The notes under the pieces are model-generated. The model saw only the letters and a program-made list of their open reading frames with translations, ran no database searches and was not told the DNA's origin. A stretch of 6,773 nucleotides of DNA, from assembly GCA_022801475.1 (NCBI GenBank), contig JAAWSH010000093.1, forward strand, positions 1 to 6,773, given 5' to 3'. Of the stretch, positions 5,932-6,773 are shown piece after piece. Position 1 is the first letter of the stretch. Each line of letters opens with the position of its first letter. The position numbers and the translations under genes are program-made. Source of the DNA: Acutalibacter sp. (GTDB taxonomy: Bacteria; Bacillota; Clostridia; Oscillospirales; Acutalibacteraceae).

Positions 5932-6773
5932 ATGAAAGCCAATTATTTCTTGGGAAATGGCCAGTTTGAGTTGCGTGAGGGAGAGCTGCCCCATCCCGGC
6001 CCCGGTGAGGTGCTGGTGAAAAATATGTTCTGCGGCATTTGCGGCACCGACGTGCACATCTCTCATGGAGAGCCGGGCTCCGCCGACGTGACCCCGCCGG
6101 TGGTGCTGGGCCATGAGTATTCCGGCGTGGTAGAAGAGCTGGGACCCGGGGTAGAGGCCCTGGCAGTGGGGGACCACGTAACCATTGACCCAAACATCTA
6201 CTGCGGTCAGTGCGAGTACTGCCGCAACGGCAAAAAGCAGCTATGTCCCTCCATGCAGGCGGTAGGCGTTACCCGGGACGGCGGCTTTGCCCAGTACAGC
6301 CTGGCGCCAGCGGCCCAGGCCTTCCGGCTGGACCCAGCGGTAGACTTTAAGGCCGGCGCTATGGCCGAGCCCCTGGCCTGCTGCCTCCACGGCATGGACC
6401 TGGCGGCCATCCAGCCGGGACAGACGGTGTGCGTTGTGGGGGGCGGGGCCATTGGTCTGATAATGCTCCAGCTGGCCAAGCTTTCCGGCGCGGCCAAGCT
6501 GATTCTTAGCGAGCCTAACCAGGCCCGCCGTCAAGTGGCTCTGGAGCTGGGCGCGGACCTGGCCATTGACCCCACCCAGGAAGAGCAGCGCCGCAAGGCG
6601 GAGGGTACCGCCGACGTGGTCATTGAGTGCGTGGGCAACAACCCGGCGGTGGCCAGCGCCTTTGCCTATGCCAATAAGGGCGCGACCATTGTGTTGTTCA
6701 GCGTGCCCAAGCCAGAGGCCGAGTTTCCGGTAAAGCTCTTTGATGTCTATAAGAAGGAGCTGACCATTAAGGG
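5932..6773 (+). CDS. zinc-dependent medium-chain alcohol/polyol dehydrogenase, cut at right edge
   Basis: An NAD(P)-dependent cytoplasmic dehydrogenase of the zinc-containing medium-chain (MDR) superfamily. The window holds 280 residues of an expected 340-350. The N-terminal catalytic domain has Cys37 in CGICGTD and His61-Glu62 in GHEYSG as catalytic zinc residues, the four structural zinc cysteines Cys91, Cys94, Cys97 and Cys105, and Glu146 in AEPLACCLHG, a zinc ligand in the polyol/threonine dehydrogenase branch. The Rossmann fold begins at VVGGGAIGL (168-176). The Glu in LILSEPN (about residue 196) may contact the cofactor ribose, but its position does not decide between NAD and NADP. The branch suggests a sorbitol-, galactitol- or threonine-dehydrogenase-like substrate; the exact one cannot be told. 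The start follows TGGATGTGAT (5919-5928), an 8/10 match to AGGAGGTGAT. It is separated from the adhE operon by repeats and a possible terminator, so it is probably a separate unit. Confidence 0.92.
   Translation, partial: MKANYFLGNGQFELREGELPHPGPGEVLVKNMFCGICGTDVHISHGEPGSADVTPPVVLGHEYSGVVEELGPGVEALAVGDHVTIDPNIYCGQCEYCRNGKKQLCPSMQAVGVTRDGGFAQYSLAPAAQAFRLDPAVDFKAGAMAEPLACCLHGMDLAAIQPGQTVCVVGGGAIGLIMLQLAKLSGAAKLILSEPNQARRQVALELGADLAIDPTQEEQRRKAEGTADVVIECVGNNPAVASAFAYANKGATIVLFSVPKPEAEFPVKLFDVYKKELTIK

Noticed and set aside
4984..6177. 397-codon minus-strand ORF spanning the kinase, the repeats and the start of the dehydrogenase
   Set aside because: It runs antisense through two genes with clear motifs and across non-coding repeats, and its translation is low-complexity and without recognisable domains. 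Long antisense ORFs are expected in GC-rich genes.

Overview
The window looks like chromosomal DNA from a fairly GC-rich anaerobic Firmicute, most likely a Clostridia/Oscillospiraceae-type gut bacterium. This is inferred from the strong AGGAGG-type ribosome sites, the clostridial form of Rex, the fermentative AdhE and the Firmicute-like MurC. No sequence search was possible, so the taxonomy is a judgement, not a measurement.

Layout. Positions 1-1307 (minus strand) hold murC, the UDP-N-acetylmuramate--L-alanine ligase, missing only its last residues beyond the left edge. Positions 1308-1578 are a divergent control region. It has a promoter candidate for murC, an extended -10 promoter candidate for the rightward operon, and two palindromes that could be operators. 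From 1579 rightwards lies a tight three-gene cluster: rex (NADH/NAD+-sensing repressor, 1579-2217), adhE (bifunctional acetaldehyde/alcohol dehydrogenase, 2240-4840) and an aminoglycoside-phosphotransferase-fold kinase of unknown substrate (4861-5616). The gaps are 22 and 20 bases, so this is almost certainly one transcript.

Positions 5617-5931 are a 315-base gap. It holds two diverged tandem copies of a GC-rich, hairpin-forming repeat, then a 10-bp stem-loop, then a strong stem-loop that could be the operon terminator. The same stem contains a very strong Shine-Dalgarno sequence followed by a possible 15-codon leader ORF. From 5932 to the right edge is a zinc-dependent medium-chain alcohol/polyol dehydrogenase, cut off at residue 280.

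How the genes fit together. Rex represses fermentation genes when NADH is low and lets go when NADH rises. AdhE re-oxidises two NADH per acetyl-CoA while making ethanol. Placing rex directly ahead of adhE on one mRNA suggests a self-regulating redox valve. The kinase is the unexpected member: it is co-transcribed, has intact catalytic motifs and has no evident substrate. The Rex belongs to a form whose DNA-contacting wing differs from the classical one. No classical Rex operator (TTGTGA or TTGTTAA half-sites) is visible upstream, but other palindromes are.
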